A DNA stretch of 64,000 nt, from positions 1,407,506 to 1,471,505 of the forward strand of contig NZ_BFCB01000002.1 of assembly GCF_003569045.1 (NCBI RefSeq), written 5' to 3'. The translations under genes were made by a program, and so were the position numbers. The notes under the pieces were generated by a model. It had not been told where the DNA came from. It saw only the letters and a program-made list of their open reading frames with translations, and ran no database searches. Each line of letters starts with the position of its first letter. The stretch's first letter is position 1. Origin of the DNA: Aggregatilinea lenta (lineage in GTDB: Bacteria; Chloroflexota; Anaerolineae; Aggregatilineales; Aggregatilineaceae). Of this stretch, positions 32,775 to 42,087 are shown in pieces.

Positions 32775-34250
32775 ATGACACCCAACAATGCACCCAAAGA
32801 TCGGCTCATTCTCGTCACCGGGGCAACCGGCTACATTGGCGGACGCCTCATCCCGCAGCTGCTCGAAGCGGGCTACAGGGTGCGCGCCCTGGTTCGCAAC
32901 GCTTCCCGTCTCCAGGGGAGACCCTGGGTGTCAGAGGTTGAGGTCGTGACCGGCGACATCCTTGACCTGGACACGTTGTCTCCCGCAATGGCGGACGTTG
33001 AGGTTGCTTATTACCTGATTCACAGCATGCGCGGCAATGACGATTTCCAACAGCGCGACTTAACCGCCGCGCGCAATTTTGGAGACGCCGCACACGCGGC
33101 GCAGGTGAAGCGAATCATCTATCTCGGCGGATTGGGCGATCCAGAGAGTGATCTATCGAAACATCTCCGGTCGCGGCAGCTTACGGGTGAAGCCTTGCGG
33201 GAATCCAAGATCCCCGTCACCGAGTTCCGTGCAGGGGTGATCGTGGGGTCGGGTAGCATCTCGTTTGAGATGATCCGGTACCTCACCGAACGCGTGCCAA
33301 TCATGATCTGCCCGCAATGGGTCTACACGCGCATCCAACCCATTGGCATCGCAGACACACTCAAGTACCTGGTCGCGGCGCTTACAACTCCTGAAAGCGC
33401 GGGGCAGGTCATCGAGATCGGCGGCAGGGATGTCATTACGTATCGGATGATGATGTTGGGGTATGCCCGCGCCAGGGGACTACGCAGAGTGATGATCCCG
33501 GTTCCCCTCCTGACGCCGCGCTTGTCGTCTTACTGGGTCCATTGGATCACGCCCATTCCAAGTGACATAGCGCGCCCTTTGATCGAAGGGCTACGCAATG
33601 AAGTCATCGTGCGTGACCGGCGCGCGCAGGAGCTGTTTCCGTCCATTCAGCCGCTGGGCTATGAAACGGTCGTCGGCAACGCATTATGGCACCTGCAGGC
33701 AAGCGAGGTCGAAACCAGTTGGAGCGATGCTTTGGTCAGCAGCATGCCAAACCGCGCGCCAACTATCATGACAACACACGAAGGCATGCTGCTAGAGCAG
33801 CGGCAGCGGCTGGTGCACGCCTCGCCAGAGACCACGCTCCGCGCCGTATTCAGGCTTGGCGGCGCACGGGGGTGGCCTAGTCTCAACTGGGCATGGCGGA
33901 TTCGTGGAATGCTGGATCGACTGGTGGGAGGCGTCGGCTTCCGTCGCGGGCGGCGCCATGCCGACGATCTGCGAATCGGCGACGCTCTCGATTTTTGGCG
34001 TGTTGAAGCGATCGAGCCAAATCTGCTGCGTTTGCGCGCCGAGATGAAAGTCCCCGGTCTCGCCTGGCTTCAGTTCAAAGTGGAGCCGGTGGATAACGGA
34101 AACACCAACCTGATCCAGACGGCGTACTTCGCCCCCAAAGGTCTCTTTGGGTTTCTCTATTGGTACACCTTGTACCCCATCCACGGGCTGATTTTCTCGC
34201 GGCTGATACACGAGCTTGCCCGACGAGCGGAACAGATGGCCAAACGCTGA
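32775..34250 (+). CDS. NAD(P)-binding SDR (NmrA-like) fused to DUF2867
   Basis: 491 residues. The N-terminal Rossmann domain has ILVTGATGYIGGRLIPQLLEAGYRVRALVRN (12-42), an atypical SDR with a GxxGxxG site. The C-terminal part (about 345-485) has LEQRQRLVHASPETTLRAVFRLGG and the LxYWYTLYPIH ending of DUF2867. This two-part protein is common in bacteria but its reaction is unknown. I chose the ATG at 32775 because the Rossmann strand begins at once; an ATG 60 bp upstream is in frame. TATAAT at 32742-32747 may be its -10 box. Confidence 0.85.
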   Translation: MTPNNAPKDRLILVTGATGYIGGRLIPQLLEAGYRVRALVRNASRLQGRPWVSEVEVVTGDILDLDTLSPAMADVEVAYYLIHSMRGNDDFQQRDLTAARNFGDAAHAAQVKRIIYLGGLGDPESDLSKHLRSRQLTGEALRESKIPVTEFRAGVIVGSGSISFEMIRYLTERVPIMICPQWVYTRIQPIGIADTLKYLVAALTTPESAGQVIEIGGRDVITYRMMMLGYARARGLRRVMIPVPLLTPRLSSYWVHWITPIPSDIARPLIEGLRNEVIVRDRRAQELFPSIQPLGYETVVGNALWHLQASEVETSWSDALVSSMPNRAPTIMTTHEGMLLEQRQRLVHASPETTLRAVFRLGGARGWPSLNWAWRIRGMLDRLVGGVGFRRGRRHADDLRIGDALDFWRVEAIEPNLLRLRAEMKVPGLAWLQFKVEPVDNGNTNLIQTAYFAPKGLFGFLYWYTLYPIHGLIFSRLIHELARRAEQMAKR

Positions 34251-34411
34251 GCAGCACGGCGCAAGTCCGTTGGCCATCGCCTGACCATAAAATTCCACCA
34301 ACCTGCCGCGTGACGGTTGGCGCGCCAACGCCTACCACCTCTCACCTGACCGGCGGCCCGCGCTCGCGTATACTGAAGCCACTACCCGCTTCGCCCCCGC
34401 CGGAGGACGCC

Positions 34412-35341
34412 ATGCTGCGCAAGTTTGCCCTGTTCCTGACCGCCTCACTCGCCGGATTATGGCTGGTCGGTGAGCGAGGCGCGCTGCTGCGCCCCTCGAC
34501 GCGGCGCTGGATGCGCGAGGCGGGCGGCTGGCGTGCGCTGCTCAGCCCGACGTGGTGGCACGGCTACATTTACGCCCGCTGGACCAACCAATACCTGCTC
34601 TGGGCGGTCAAATTCGTGCTGCCGCGCACGCACACCACGCCCGATCATCCGCTCTGGGCCGACACCTACCACGCCAAGATCCTCACCACCGATGCGGCCA
34701 AAGCGCTGGTCAGCATCAACCAGGACATCCCGCGCTGCGACCTGGAGCAGCTCATCCCGTTTTCCGCCGCGCGCGAGATCGTGCTCAGCGGGCCGCCGGA
34801 TATCGCCGTGTACGAGTGCCCCTGCCGCCACGCACGCCCCAACCCCTGCCAGCCAACACAGGTGTGCATGGTCATGGGCCAGCCGTTCGTGGACTTCATT
34901 CTGGAGCACAACCCGGATAGCAGCCGCAGGCTGACACAGGCCGAGGCGCTCGACCTGCTGCAAGCCGAGCACGAACGTGGCCACATGCACGCGGCCTACT
35001 TCAAGGACGCGACGCTGAACCGTTTCTATACGATTTGCAACTGCTGTAAGTGCTGCTGCGCGGGCATCGAGGCGATGGTCAAACACGGTGTGCCGATGGT
35101 GATCTCATCGGGATACGTCGCCCAGGTGGACGAGATGGCCTGCACGGCCTGCGGCATGTGCGAGGACGTGTGTCCGTTCGAGGCAATTGAAGTCGAGGAC
35201 GTGTCGACGGTGGCGTGGGAAAAGTGCATGGGCTGCGGGATCTGCGCCGGGCAGTGCGCCTCGGACGCGATCACACTGGTGCTCGACGCGCGCAAGGGCC
35301 AACCGCTCGACGTGCACGCCCTGATCGCCGCCTCCGCCTGA
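34412..35341 (+). CDS. Cysteine-rich 2x[4Fe-4S] ferredoxin-type protein
   Basis: 309 residues. A hydrophobic N-terminus (1-20). A Cys cluster follows at 136, 138, 146 and 152 (CPCRHARPNPCQPTQVC), then Cys219, 221, 222, 224, 225 and 226 (CNCCKCCC). A bacterial ferredoxin domain has Cys254/257/260/264 and Cys282/285/288/292, two complete [4Fe-4S] sites. GGAGG precedes the ATG. It is probably an electron-transfer protein with extra metal sites. I know of similar uncharacterised proteins that carry the CNCCKCCC-type string next to ferredoxin domains, but no function. No partner dehydrogenase is adjacent. Confidence 0.8.
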   Translation: MLRKFALFLTASLAGLWLVGERGALLRPSTRRWMREAGGWRALLSPTWWHGYIYARWTNQYLLWAVKFVLPRTHTTPDHPLWADTYHAKILTTDAAKALVSINQDIPRCDLEQLIPFSAAREIVLSGPPDIAVYECPCRHARPNPCQPTQVCMVMGQPFVDFILEHNPDSSRRLTQAEALDLLQAEHERGHMHAAYFKDATLNRFYTICNCCKCCCAGIEAMVKHGVPMVISSGYVAQVDEMACTACGMCEDVCPFEAIEVEDVSTVAWEKCMGCGICAGQCASDAITLVLDARKGQPLDVHALIAASA

Positions 35342-35405
35342 GCGCAGCGCGCTCACTACTCCAAAACGGGCGGGTTCGATGTCCCCTGAAATGCGGATAA
35401 GAAAT

Positions 35406-35499
35406 ACGGGCGGGGTTGAACCCCGCCCCACACAATCTGCCGCTCACTCGCCTGTCTCCCCTCTCCAGCGACGACTGGAGAGGGGCCGGGGGTGAGGTC
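35406..35499. repeat. GGGCGGGGTT hairpin followed by CTCCCCTCTCC unit
   Basis: 35406-35430 is a GGGCGGGG/CCCCGCCC hairpin. 35455-35497 is a CTCCCCTCTCCAG...CTGGAGAGGGGCCGGGGGTGAGG unit. Together they fill the gap between the convergent ferredoxin and FKBP genes. Confidence 0.8.
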
Positions 35500-35550
35500 T
35501 GTTTTTGCATCCCGCTAACGGCTAACCGCTAACCGCTGCATTTCCCGTCC

Positions 35551-35979
35551 CTAAACGATCTCGACCAGCTCCACGTCGAAGATCAGGTTCTTACCTGCCA
35601 GCGGATGGTTCGCGTCGAGCGTCACCTGCTCATCGCCCACTTCGCTGACCGTGACCAACATGGTTTGGCCGTCCGGCTGGCGCAGTTGCAACCGCTGCCC
35701 GACGTTTGGCTCGATATTCTCCGGGAATTGGCCCCGGTCGACCGCCAGCAGCATATCGTCCCGATACGGGCCGTAAGCGCGCTCGACGTCGATCTCGATG
35801 GTCTTTGACGCACCGGGATTCATGCCCACGACGCCTTCTTCAAAGCCGGGGATCACCTGGCCTTCGCCCAGGGTGAATTCCAGCGGCTCGCGCTCCAGCG
35901 ACGAATCGAAGACGGTCCCATCCTCCAAACGCCCGGTGTAGTGCACGCGCACGGTATCGCTCGATTTTGCCTCTGCCAT
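35551..35979 (-). CDS. FKBP-type peptidyl-prolyl isomerase (SlyD-like)
   Basis: 142 residues from the ATG at 35979, which follows GAGGAGG. It catalyses cis-trans isomerisation at proline. The FKBP frame VRVHYTGRLEDGTVFDSS, FTLGEGQVIPGFEEGVVGMNPGASKTIEI is interrupted by an insert-in-flap domain (about 75-125), which ends in VTLDANHPLAGKNLIFDVELVEI, diagnostic of the SlyD group. The His-rich C-terminal tail of E. coli SlyD is absent. Cytoplasmic. Confidence 0.93.
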   Translation of the reverse strand: MAEAKSSDTVRVHYTGRLEDGTVFDSSLEREPLEFTLGEGQVIPGFEEGVVGMNPGASKTIEIDVERAYGPYRDDMLLAVDRGQFPENIEPNVGQRLQLRQPDGQTMLVTVSEVGDEQVTLDANHPLAGKNLIFDVELVEIV

Positions 35980-36274
35980 GATATCCTCCTCTTTATTCGT
36001 AACCGATCGGGGCAGTTGGGCAGCGCCACAAATAGAAACGTCCGGTGTATCCATCCACCAGACGCTGTGTTCACCTGGCGCAAACCCGTCCATGTGTCCG
36101 GGCTTTCCATCCTATCCCCAATATCTACCCTCTACTATCGCACATTTTCCGCGTCGCTCCCACTTCTGGCTTCCCCCGCAAACAGTGGTCGCCACGCGGC
36201 GAATTGGCTACACTCAGCGCAGTTTTGGATGGAGCGTTATTGACTGCGACCTGACTGTTAGGAGATCGTGGACG

Positions 36275-37006
36275 ATGAAGAATTCCCGCGCCTTTTGGTT
36301 TCTCAGCGTGATCGTCGTGCTCGCGCTGGCCCTGGCCGCGTGCGGCGGCGATGACGACGACACAGACACCGGCACGCCCCCCAGCGACACCCCGGCAGCC
36401 AGCGTCGCCACCGAAGCGGCTTCCGGCGGGCTGGACCTCAACGTCGGGCCGGACCTCAACCCCGGCGGCAGCGACCTGAACGCGGCCACCAACAACGGGA
36501 CGCTTCTGCCCGGCTGCAGCGATCCCGACACCACCGACTGCCCCGCCCCGATCCAGATGCAGATGGATGGCAGTATCTCCGCCGGCGGCATCACGGTCGC
36601 GTTCCCTGTGCGCTACTTCAACGCGCTGACTGCCGACGAAAACCCCGAAGGCGTGCCGATCCAGATCGAGCCGAACGACACCTATGCTTTCGAGAACGGA
36701 GCGGTGTTCCAGCTCTACTTCGCCGAATCGGCAGAACAGGCCACCTCAGAGCTGACCGATCCGGTCAGTGCGCCGTGGACCGCCCAGGGATTGGGCGACG
36801 GCGTGATCGCCGTGGAAAGGGACGAGGAGCAGGACCCGCCCGTATCGACCATTATCGGCGCGTTCCCAACCGGCGACGAGCGGACCGTGGTGCTCAAGCT
36901 GACGGTGGACGGGCAGTACGGGTGGGATCTGTTCACGCGCGTGTACGAGGCCATGCTCAACACGCTCACCGTGACGTCTGCCGAGGCCACCCTGCCCGCA
37001 AGCTAA
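36275..37006 (+). CDS. Lipoprotein of unknown function
   Basis: 243 residues. A signal peptide with lipobox LALAAC (Cys23), then a low-complexity Asp/Thr/Gly linker (about 26-75), then a globular domain (about 88-240: SISAGGITVAFPVRYFNAL through ERTVVLKLTVDGQYGWDLFTRVYEAMLNTLTV). The C-terminal part resembles surface domains that predict error or damage-type stress proteins only in length; I recognise no family. AGGAG lies upstream of the ATG. It is convergent with the two-component genes. Confidence 0.7.
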   Translation: MKNSRAFWFLSVIVVLALALAACGGDDDDTDTGTPPSDTPAASVATEAASGGLDLNVGPDLNPGGSDLNAATNNGTLLPGCSDPDTTDCPAPIQMQMDGSISAGGITVAFPVRYFNALTADENPEGVPIQIEPNDTYAFENGAVFQLYFAESAEQATSELTDPVSAPWTAQGLGDGVIAVERDEEQDPPVSTIIGAFPTGDERTVVLKLTVDGQYGWDLFTRVYEAMLNTLTVTSAEATLPAS

Positions 37007-37134
37007 GTTAGGGATTAGGGACTGGGGAATAGGGATCAGGGAGTGAGGGAAGCCTCACGGGTCATGCATGTTCCCCTTCCCTCCGCTTGCGATACTGTTG
37101 GCGAACGCGACACGATGGTGTTTCGTAGGGGCGG

Positions 37135-37178
37135 GTTTCTAACCCGCCCGGTAGGGGCAGTTCATGAACTGCCCCTAC
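37135..37178. repeat. Two tandem GTAGGGGC hairpin units with different cores
   Basis: 37135-37149 is GTAGGGGCGGGTTTCTAACC-type. 37151-37178 is a perfect 28-bp palindrome, GTAGGGGCAGTTCA and its complement. Two units side by side with different cores show that the core varies while the GTAGGGGC ends are kept. Confidence 0.85.
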
Positions 37179-37185
37179 AAACAGA

Positions 37186-37214
37186 AACGGGAGGCTCAAC
37201 GCCTCCCGTTTTTT
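37186..37214. terminator. Bidirectional intrinsic terminator
   Basis: The stem CGGGAGGC / GCCTCCCG with a TCAAC loop is followed by TTTTTT on the plus strand and by TTTCTGTTTG on the minus strand. It lies between convergent genes. Confidence 0.8.
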
Positions 37215-37216
37215 CG

Positions 37217-37714
37217 TTATCCCCGGTACGGGCGCAGCCCGTACTGGTCGATGATGAGCTGGTCGTGCGTGTCTGGCCCGCCGGGCGGCGTGGCCTTCAG
37301 GCGCTTGAACAGCTCCATGAACCCGTGCGGCTTCACCAGGAACACGTCGCAGCCCAGCGCAAACGCCTGCTCCATCAGCGAGCGCTCGTCGTGCATCGTC
37401 GCCATGCACAGCATCGCGTCCGGGAACAACGCGCGCAGCTTGGCCAGCAGCGACACGCCGCTCATGTCCGGCAGGCGATGGTCGATCACGATCAGGGCGA
37501 GGTTTTCCGTCGTCACGGCCAGATCCAGGGCTTCCTGGCCGGTGGACGCGCCTTTGACGTTCAGTTTGGCTTGCTGGAGCAAACGCACGCAGAAGTCACA
37601 GTTGGCTGGCTCGTCGTCGATGACCAGCGCAGACAGGACAGCGGGAGAAGTGGAAGGTTGGGGGGCAGGCGGTGTGGGCGGCGATGCTGGGCGGATAGGA
37701 TCACCCTCGCTCAT
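37217..37714 (-). CDS. Receiver-only response regulator
   Basis: 165 residues. A Pro-rich N-terminal 25 residues, then one receiver domain: acidic pair Asp33/Asp34, phospho-acceptor Asp78 in LIVIDHRLPDMSG, Thr in CMATMHD, and Lys in FLVKPHG. No output domain. It overlaps the upstream receiver gene by 4 bp and is last in the kinase operon. It probably receives phosphate from the 38383-39906 kinase and acts by protein contact. Confidence 0.88.
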   Translation of the reverse strand: MSEGDPIRPASPPTPPAPQPSTSPAVLSALVIDDEPANCDFCVRLLQQAKLNVKGASTGQEALDLAVTTENLALIVIDHRLPDMSGVSLLAKLRALFPDAMLCMATMHDERSLMEQAFALGCDVFLVKPHGFMELFKRLKATPPGGPDTHDQLIIDQYGLRPYRG

Positions 37715-38349
37715 GAAATCGTCGCTCCCGGAGGCGATACTGCCTCCTGACCCGGCCCCGCCGTGTCTGCGGTGACGCCGGACGCGGACGTGGACGCTGT
37801 GCCGTTCGAGGACGCCGGGACAGCCGCCATAACCGGCTGCGGAACCGCTTCAGGCTGTGCCGGTGCTGGCTGAACCGCAGCCGTTGGCTCCGGCGCGACA
37901 CGGTTCGTTTCCGCCGCCGCAGACGCCGGTGCCGGTGCGGATGTTTCCTTTGCGGTGGACGCTGCGGGCGCGTCAGTGACGTTCGCGCGCTCCTCAGCGT
38001 AATGATCGAGCAGCGCGATCAGGTCCAGGATGACCAGCGGCTTGGGTAAATACTGATCGCAGCCCGACGCCATGATGCGCTCGCGGTCGCCCATCATCGC
38101 ATAGGCGGTCACCGCCACCACCGGGCGCATGTCGCCCCGGTCGCGCAGGATCTTGACCACGTCCAGGCCGTTCATGGTCCCGGCCAGCTCGATGTCGAGC
38201 AGCACGAGGTCGATCTCAGGGTCACCCGCCAGCACGTCGAGCGCGCCTTCGCCGTCCTCGCGGAAGGTGACGGCGTGCTGGCGGCCCCGCATCACCCGTC
38301 CGACGAGTGCCTGGTTCATTTCGTTGTCTTCGACATAAAGTACGCGCAT
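37711..38349 (-). CDS. Receiver-domain protein with long Ala/Pro-rich tail
   Basis: 212 residues. The receiver domain (1-120) starts MRVLYVEDNE; phospho-acceptor Asp52 in VLLDIELAG, Thr in VAVTAYAM and Lys in YLPKPL are present. It resembles the DivK-type single receivers that follow hybrid kinases. The tail (about 125-212) is Ala/Pro/Thr-rich and likely disordered. It lies 33 bp after the kinase gene. Confidence 0.88.
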   Translation of the reverse strand: MRVLYVEDNEMNQALVGRVMRGRQHAVTFREDGEGALDVLAGDPEIDLVLLDIELAGTMNGLDVVKILRDRGDMRPVVAVTAYAMMGDRERIMASGCDQYLPKPLVILDLIALLDHYAEERANVTDAPAASTAKETSAPAPASAAAETNRVAPEPTAAVQPAPAQPEAVPQPVMAAVPASSNGTASTSASGVTADTAGPGQEAVSPPGATIS

Positions 38350-38382
38350 GGTTGCAGCTCTTACGGTTGTGTACGGGCACGC

Positions 38383-39906
38383 CTAGCGTGCGGCATCTAT
38401 CGTAGCGGGAACGGCCTGCGGCGACTCGACAAAAACGGCCTCGTCCGGGGCATAGACCGGCAGCGCGATGTAGAACGTGCTGCCCTTGCCCAGGCGGCTC
38501 TCGAACCAGATCCGCCCGTTCATCAGGCGCAGCAGCTGCTGCGAGATCGCCAGCCCCAGGCCCGCGCCCTGGCGGCCCCGCTTACGTCCAGCCGTGCCCT
38601 GACGGAACTCCTCGAAGATCGTCGTCCGGTCCGCGTCGGCGATGCCGATGCCCGTGTCTTCCACGGCGAAGACGACTTCCTGCCCTTCGCGCGTGATGCG
38701 CAGGGTGATCTGGCCTTTTTCGGTGAACTTGGCCGCATTGGAGTAGAGGTTGAGCAGCACTTGCCGGATGCGCAGCGGATCGGCCAGCACCATCGGCAGC
38801 GGATCGGGCAGCTGGCGTGAGAGCTTGATCGATTGGCCCTTGTCGCCCACCAGTCCGACCGCCGTGGCCAGCACGGCCTTGACCACCGGGGCCAGCTCGA
38901 CGGGCTGGATGTCCAGGTCGAGCTTGCCCGCGTCCACCTTGGACAGGTCGAGGATGTCGTTAATAATGGTCAGCAGATGTTTACCGCTGTTGAGCACCTG
39001 GGACATGTCTTCGCGGTACTGCGCAGGCAGCTCCACTTGATCGTACATGTCGGGGAAGTCGAGCATGGTCTGGCTGAAGCCGATGATGGCGTTCAGCGGC
39101 GTGCGCAGCTCGTGGCTCATGTTCGCCAGGAACTGGCCTCGGAAGTTCTTCGCGTCCTCGGCAGTCTGGCGCGCCTGTTCCAACGCGTGGTTGGTTTCCT
39201 GAAGCTGTTGGGTCAGCGCGCGCTGGCGCAGCAGGCTTTTTTCGAGCGCTTCACGGCTTTCGAACAGCGCCATCGTCGTTTGGCGCTCTTTGCGGTAGCT
39301 TTCCAGTGCCCACTCCGCCACCGCGTACAGCTCGCCGCTGACCTGGGCCGACAGGCCGGTCGCCATCGCGGTCAGCACCAGCGCGAAGACCGTCGTGCCC
39401 TCAACATGAAATGCGCCGTTCGCAAAAACGGGCGACAGCAGCGCCGTGCCGACGATCACCAGGAACATCAGCAGCGTGCTGCGCGCCGGGAGCAGCAGAC
39501 CCACGATGAAAATCAGCAGCGGGAACACGAAGGGTGCGTAGCGAATCCCGAACGAATTATCGCCGCCCAGCACCAGCCCGACCGCGCCCGCGATGCCCAG
39601 CGAAAACGCCCACACGGCGAGCAGATAGGCATTGTGGCGCAGCAAAAATCCGGTCAGCGCGCAGCCCACGCCGACGGTGATCACCGGGCCGATGATCGTC
39701 ATGATCCACTCGGCATCTCCGCCAGTCAGCACCACCGGAGACCAGCCCAGCGCCAGCGTGCAGATGAGCGTCACTTTCCAGACGATGGACAGGCGCTCGA
39801 ACCGCACTTCTTCGGCAAAGTTGATTCCCTCAGGAGTCCGGGAGGGGACAGCCGACGGAGAAATGTAGTTTTCGTCGCTGATAAAGGGTGCCTGAGATAG
39901 TGTCAT
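38383..39906 (-). CDS. Membrane sensor histidine kinase
   Basis: 507 residues. Six or so hydrophobic segments (about 42-190), a coiled coil (about 195-255), and a HisKA domain with the phospho-acceptor His265 in NMSHELRTPLNAIIG. The HATPase domain has the N box NLYSNAAKFTEKG, the G1 box VEDTGIGIADAD, and the G2 box GAGLGLAISQQLLRLMNGRI. No extracellular loop of useful size, so it probably senses a membrane signal. It heads an operon with two receiver-only proteins. Confidence 0.92.
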   Translation of the reverse strand: MTLSQAPFISDENYISPSAVPSRTPEGINFAEEVRFERLSIVWKVTLICTLALGWSPVVLTGGDAEWIMTIIGPVITVGVGCALTGFLLRHNAYLLAVWAFSLGIAGAVGLVLGGDNSFGIRYAPFVFPLLIFIVGLLLPARSTLLMFLVIVGTALLSPVFANGAFHVEGTTVFALVLTAMATGLSAQVSGELYAVAEWALESYRKERQTTMALFESREALEKSLLRQRALTQQLQETNHALEQARQTAEDAKNFRGQFLANMSHELRTPLNAIIGFSQTMLDFPDMYDQVELPAQYREDMSQVLNSGKHLLTIINDILDLSKVDAGKLDLDIQPVELAPVVKAVLATAVGLVGDKGQSIKLSRQLPDPLPMVLADPLRIRQVLLNLYSNAAKFTEKGQITLRITREGQEVVFAVEDTGIGIADADRTTIFEEFRQGTAGRKRGRQGAGLGLAISQQLLRLMNGRIWFESRLGKGSTFYIALPVYAPDEAVFVESPQAVPATIDAAR

Positions 39907-40046
39907 CGCATCACTCGGGTCATAATCACAATCTATTCTTTATTCAGTATACACCATAGTTTAACGATATTATTTCAGACGTGTGCTACCAGACGGGGGA
40001 ATTCACCATAAATTCACAAACATTCATTGACCCAATCGCGACGCGC

Positions 40047-40079
40047 AAAAATCCCCCGGCACGCACGGCACCGGGGGAG
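40047..40079 (-). terminator. Intrinsic terminator of the aminotransferase gene
   Basis: On the minus strand, the GC-rich stem CTCCCCCGGTGCCG / CGTGCCGGGGGA is followed by TTTTT. Confidence 0.8.
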
Positions 40080-40098
40080 CGAATGCCCGTGAAGCGAA

Positions 40099-41415
40099 TC
40101 AGCCTTTGGACGGCAGCGCCTGAAGCCCGGCGTGGAAGCGGTCCAGCGCGCCCTGCGTGATCGCCGGTGGCAGCGCGTAGGAGAAGCGTACCCAATCGTT
40201 ACCTTCGTCGCTGAAGGCCGCGCCCGGCACGACCGCGACGCCGAATTCCCCCGCGAGGTGTTCCAGCAGGTCGAAGCTGTCGGTCATGCCCGCGCCGCGC
40301 ATGGCGTCGCCCACGTAGATGAAGGCGTAGTAGCCGCCGTCGCCCATGATGTACTTATAGCCGTTGTCGTCCAGGAACTTGCGCACGACGCCCCGGCTGG
40401 CGTTGGTCGGCCCGATGATCGGGGCGGCGGCTTCGCGGTAGCCCTGCTCGTAAGCGGCCATCGCCACGGCCTGCCCGTGGAAGTGCGGAATCACGCCATG
40501 CGACGCGCGGCTGTTGATGTAGCTGATGACCTTCTTACCGGCCAGCAGGTGCGCGTTGCGGATATTCGAGCCACCCAACGACTTGGTCAGCCCGTCCATC
40601 ACCATGATCCGGTCGCGCTCTTCCGGCGTGAACGCGCCCAGAACCTCGTTCAGATCCACCATTTCGCCCTCGGTGACGGCGCGGTAAATCCAGTCGTAGA
40701 ACACGTACGGAATGCCCAGCTCCAGCGCCTTCTTACCCAGCTTGATCTGTTCCTGGGCGGTCAGCGTGTGGCCGGTCGGGTTGTCCGGCGAGGTGATGAC
40801 GATGCCCGCGATGCGGCGGCCACCGCTGCGCTCGCAGAAGGCAACCGATTCGGCGATCGAGTCCTCGGTGTAGCGCCACGCCGACTCTTCATCGCCGGGA
40901 GCCAGCAGCACGTTCGCGCCGATGGCGTAGGGACCCCAGTTGTAGCTGATCCACGGCACGCGCGAGACGACGACCGCGTCGCCGATCCGGCCCGTGCCCA
41001 GGTTGATCATGGCGTCGTAGGCTTTTTGCAGCGCGTCACGCCCGCCGACTGCCGCCAGCACGTTGGCCGGACCCCAGCCCAGCGCCGGGTCGAGCTGCCA
41101 GTAGCTGTCGAGCACGCAGCGCCGGAAATCGTCCGTGCCGTACGGTGAGTCATAGCCGGTGCCGTGCGCCTTCTGCAGCTCGTGCGCACGGTCCAGCAGG
41201 GCGCCGGGCACGCCCGGCAGCGATGCGCCGCCGTCGCCCTGTGACGCGTCGAACACGACCGCATCCGCCCCATGCTTGTCCTTATAGGCTTTGAGCGACT
41301 TCTTGATCAGGAACATACGCGAAGGCGGGATCTCGTACAGCGATCCGGGATAGGGATTCACCGGGACAAGGTTTTCTTCCGGCACCGCAAAGCGTGGAAC
41401 GTCAAAGGCAGCCAT
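40099..41415 (-). CDS. PLP-dependent aminotransferase, class I/II fold
   Basis: 438 residues. The PLP lysine is Lys278 in DGLTKSLGGSN. The SPDNPTG motif has Asn212, and Asp241/Tyr244 lie in FYDWIYRA. It transfers an amino group between an amino acid and a 2-oxo acid. There is no clear N-terminal signature for aspartate or alanine specificity; the sequence GLTKSLGGSNIRNAHLL is unlike the usual SKxxxxxGxRxG string, so substrate specificity is open. GAGGATT precedes the ATG. Monocistronic with its own terminator. Confidence 0.88.
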   Translation of the reverse strand: MAAFDVPRFAVPEENLVPVNPYPGSLYEIPPSRMFLIKKSLKAYKDKHGADAVVFDASQGDGGASLPGVPGALLDRAHELQKAHGTGYDSPYGTDDFRRCVLDSYWQLDPALGWGPANVLAAVGGRDALQKAYDAMINLGTGRIGDAVVVSRVPWISYNWGPYAIGANVLLAPGDEESAWRYTEDSIAESVAFCERSGGRRIAGIVITSPDNPTGHTLTAQEQIKLGKKALELGIPYVFYDWIYRAVTEGEMVDLNEVLGAFTPEERDRIMVMDGLTKSLGGSNIRNAHLLAGKKVISYINSRASHGVIPHFHGQAVAMAAYEQGYREAAAPIIGPTNASRGVVRKFLDDNGYKYIMGDGGYYAFIYVGDAMRGAGMTDSFDLLEHLAGEFGVAVVPGAAFSDEGNDWVRFSYALPPAITQGALDRFHAGLQALPSKG

Positions 41416-41645
41416 AAGTAATCCTCAGGGGCTAAGGAAGCACGCGGGCAATCTGAGATGCGGTAAGGCGGCAAATTCGGGCTGTGAAGGGCGTGTCAAA
41501 GACTGGCCGCCCGGTTATGCATTCAGTGGAAGGTAATCATAGCGCGGAAAAGTGGATTCCGAAATTGGACACAGGGACCAAACGCGTTTGGCAGACGCCC
41601 CTTCAAACGCAGTGCGCGGTCGAACAGGGCCGCGCGTATTGTGCC

Positions 41646-42059
41646 TCATGCACGAGATCGCCGCTCCGCCGATGCCTGATCGCCCAGCAGATCGGCCAGC
41701 GAAACGGCCTCGCCGTCCGCTTTCAGGTCGGCCAGCAGCTCGCGTTTGAGCGCCTGCCGCTCGTCGTCGTCGAGCAGTTGCGTCAGCAGCGCGGCGCGTA
41801 CGTCCGCGCCCTGCTCCGGCTCGCGCTTGGACTTAACGCCCAATCGAGCCGCCTGCCGCTCGCGGTAGGTGTCGCTTTCGTAAACCCACACCATCGCCGT
41901 GGCAACGAGTGCCGCCAGCGCCGCGATGATGACCACGCCCAGCACGTAGACATTGAACTGCTGAGCCATGCCGGCCCCAAAGCCGGACAGGCCCACCGCG
42001 ATGGCGAACGCGCCCCAAATGATGGCAATCGCCTGAACGCGCTTGTCCCAGTTATCCAT
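41646..42059 (-). CDS. Small membrane protein, 137 residues
   Basis: From the ATG at 42059, which follows AGGAG. Two hydrophobic segments (about 9-31 and 36-60) are followed by a charged helical cytoplasmic tail (about 65-137, DDDERQALKRELLADLKADGE). Family not recognised. It lies 28 bp downstream of the PAP2 gene on the same strand and so is likely in that operon. Confidence 0.65.
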   Translation of the reverse strand: MDNWDKRVQAIAIIWGAFAIAVGLSGFGAGMAQQFNVYVLGVVIIAALAALVATAMVWVYESDTYRERQAARLGVKSKREPEQGADVRAALLTQLLDDDERQALKRELLADLKADGEAVSLADLLGDQASAERRSRA

Positions 42060-42087
42060 AACGGTGCTCCTCGTGCAACGATGGCTG

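Noticed and set aside
37135-37178. Tandem palindromes as a possible CRISPR start
   Set aside because: Only two units with different cores and no spacers. They belong to the dispersed hairpin family.
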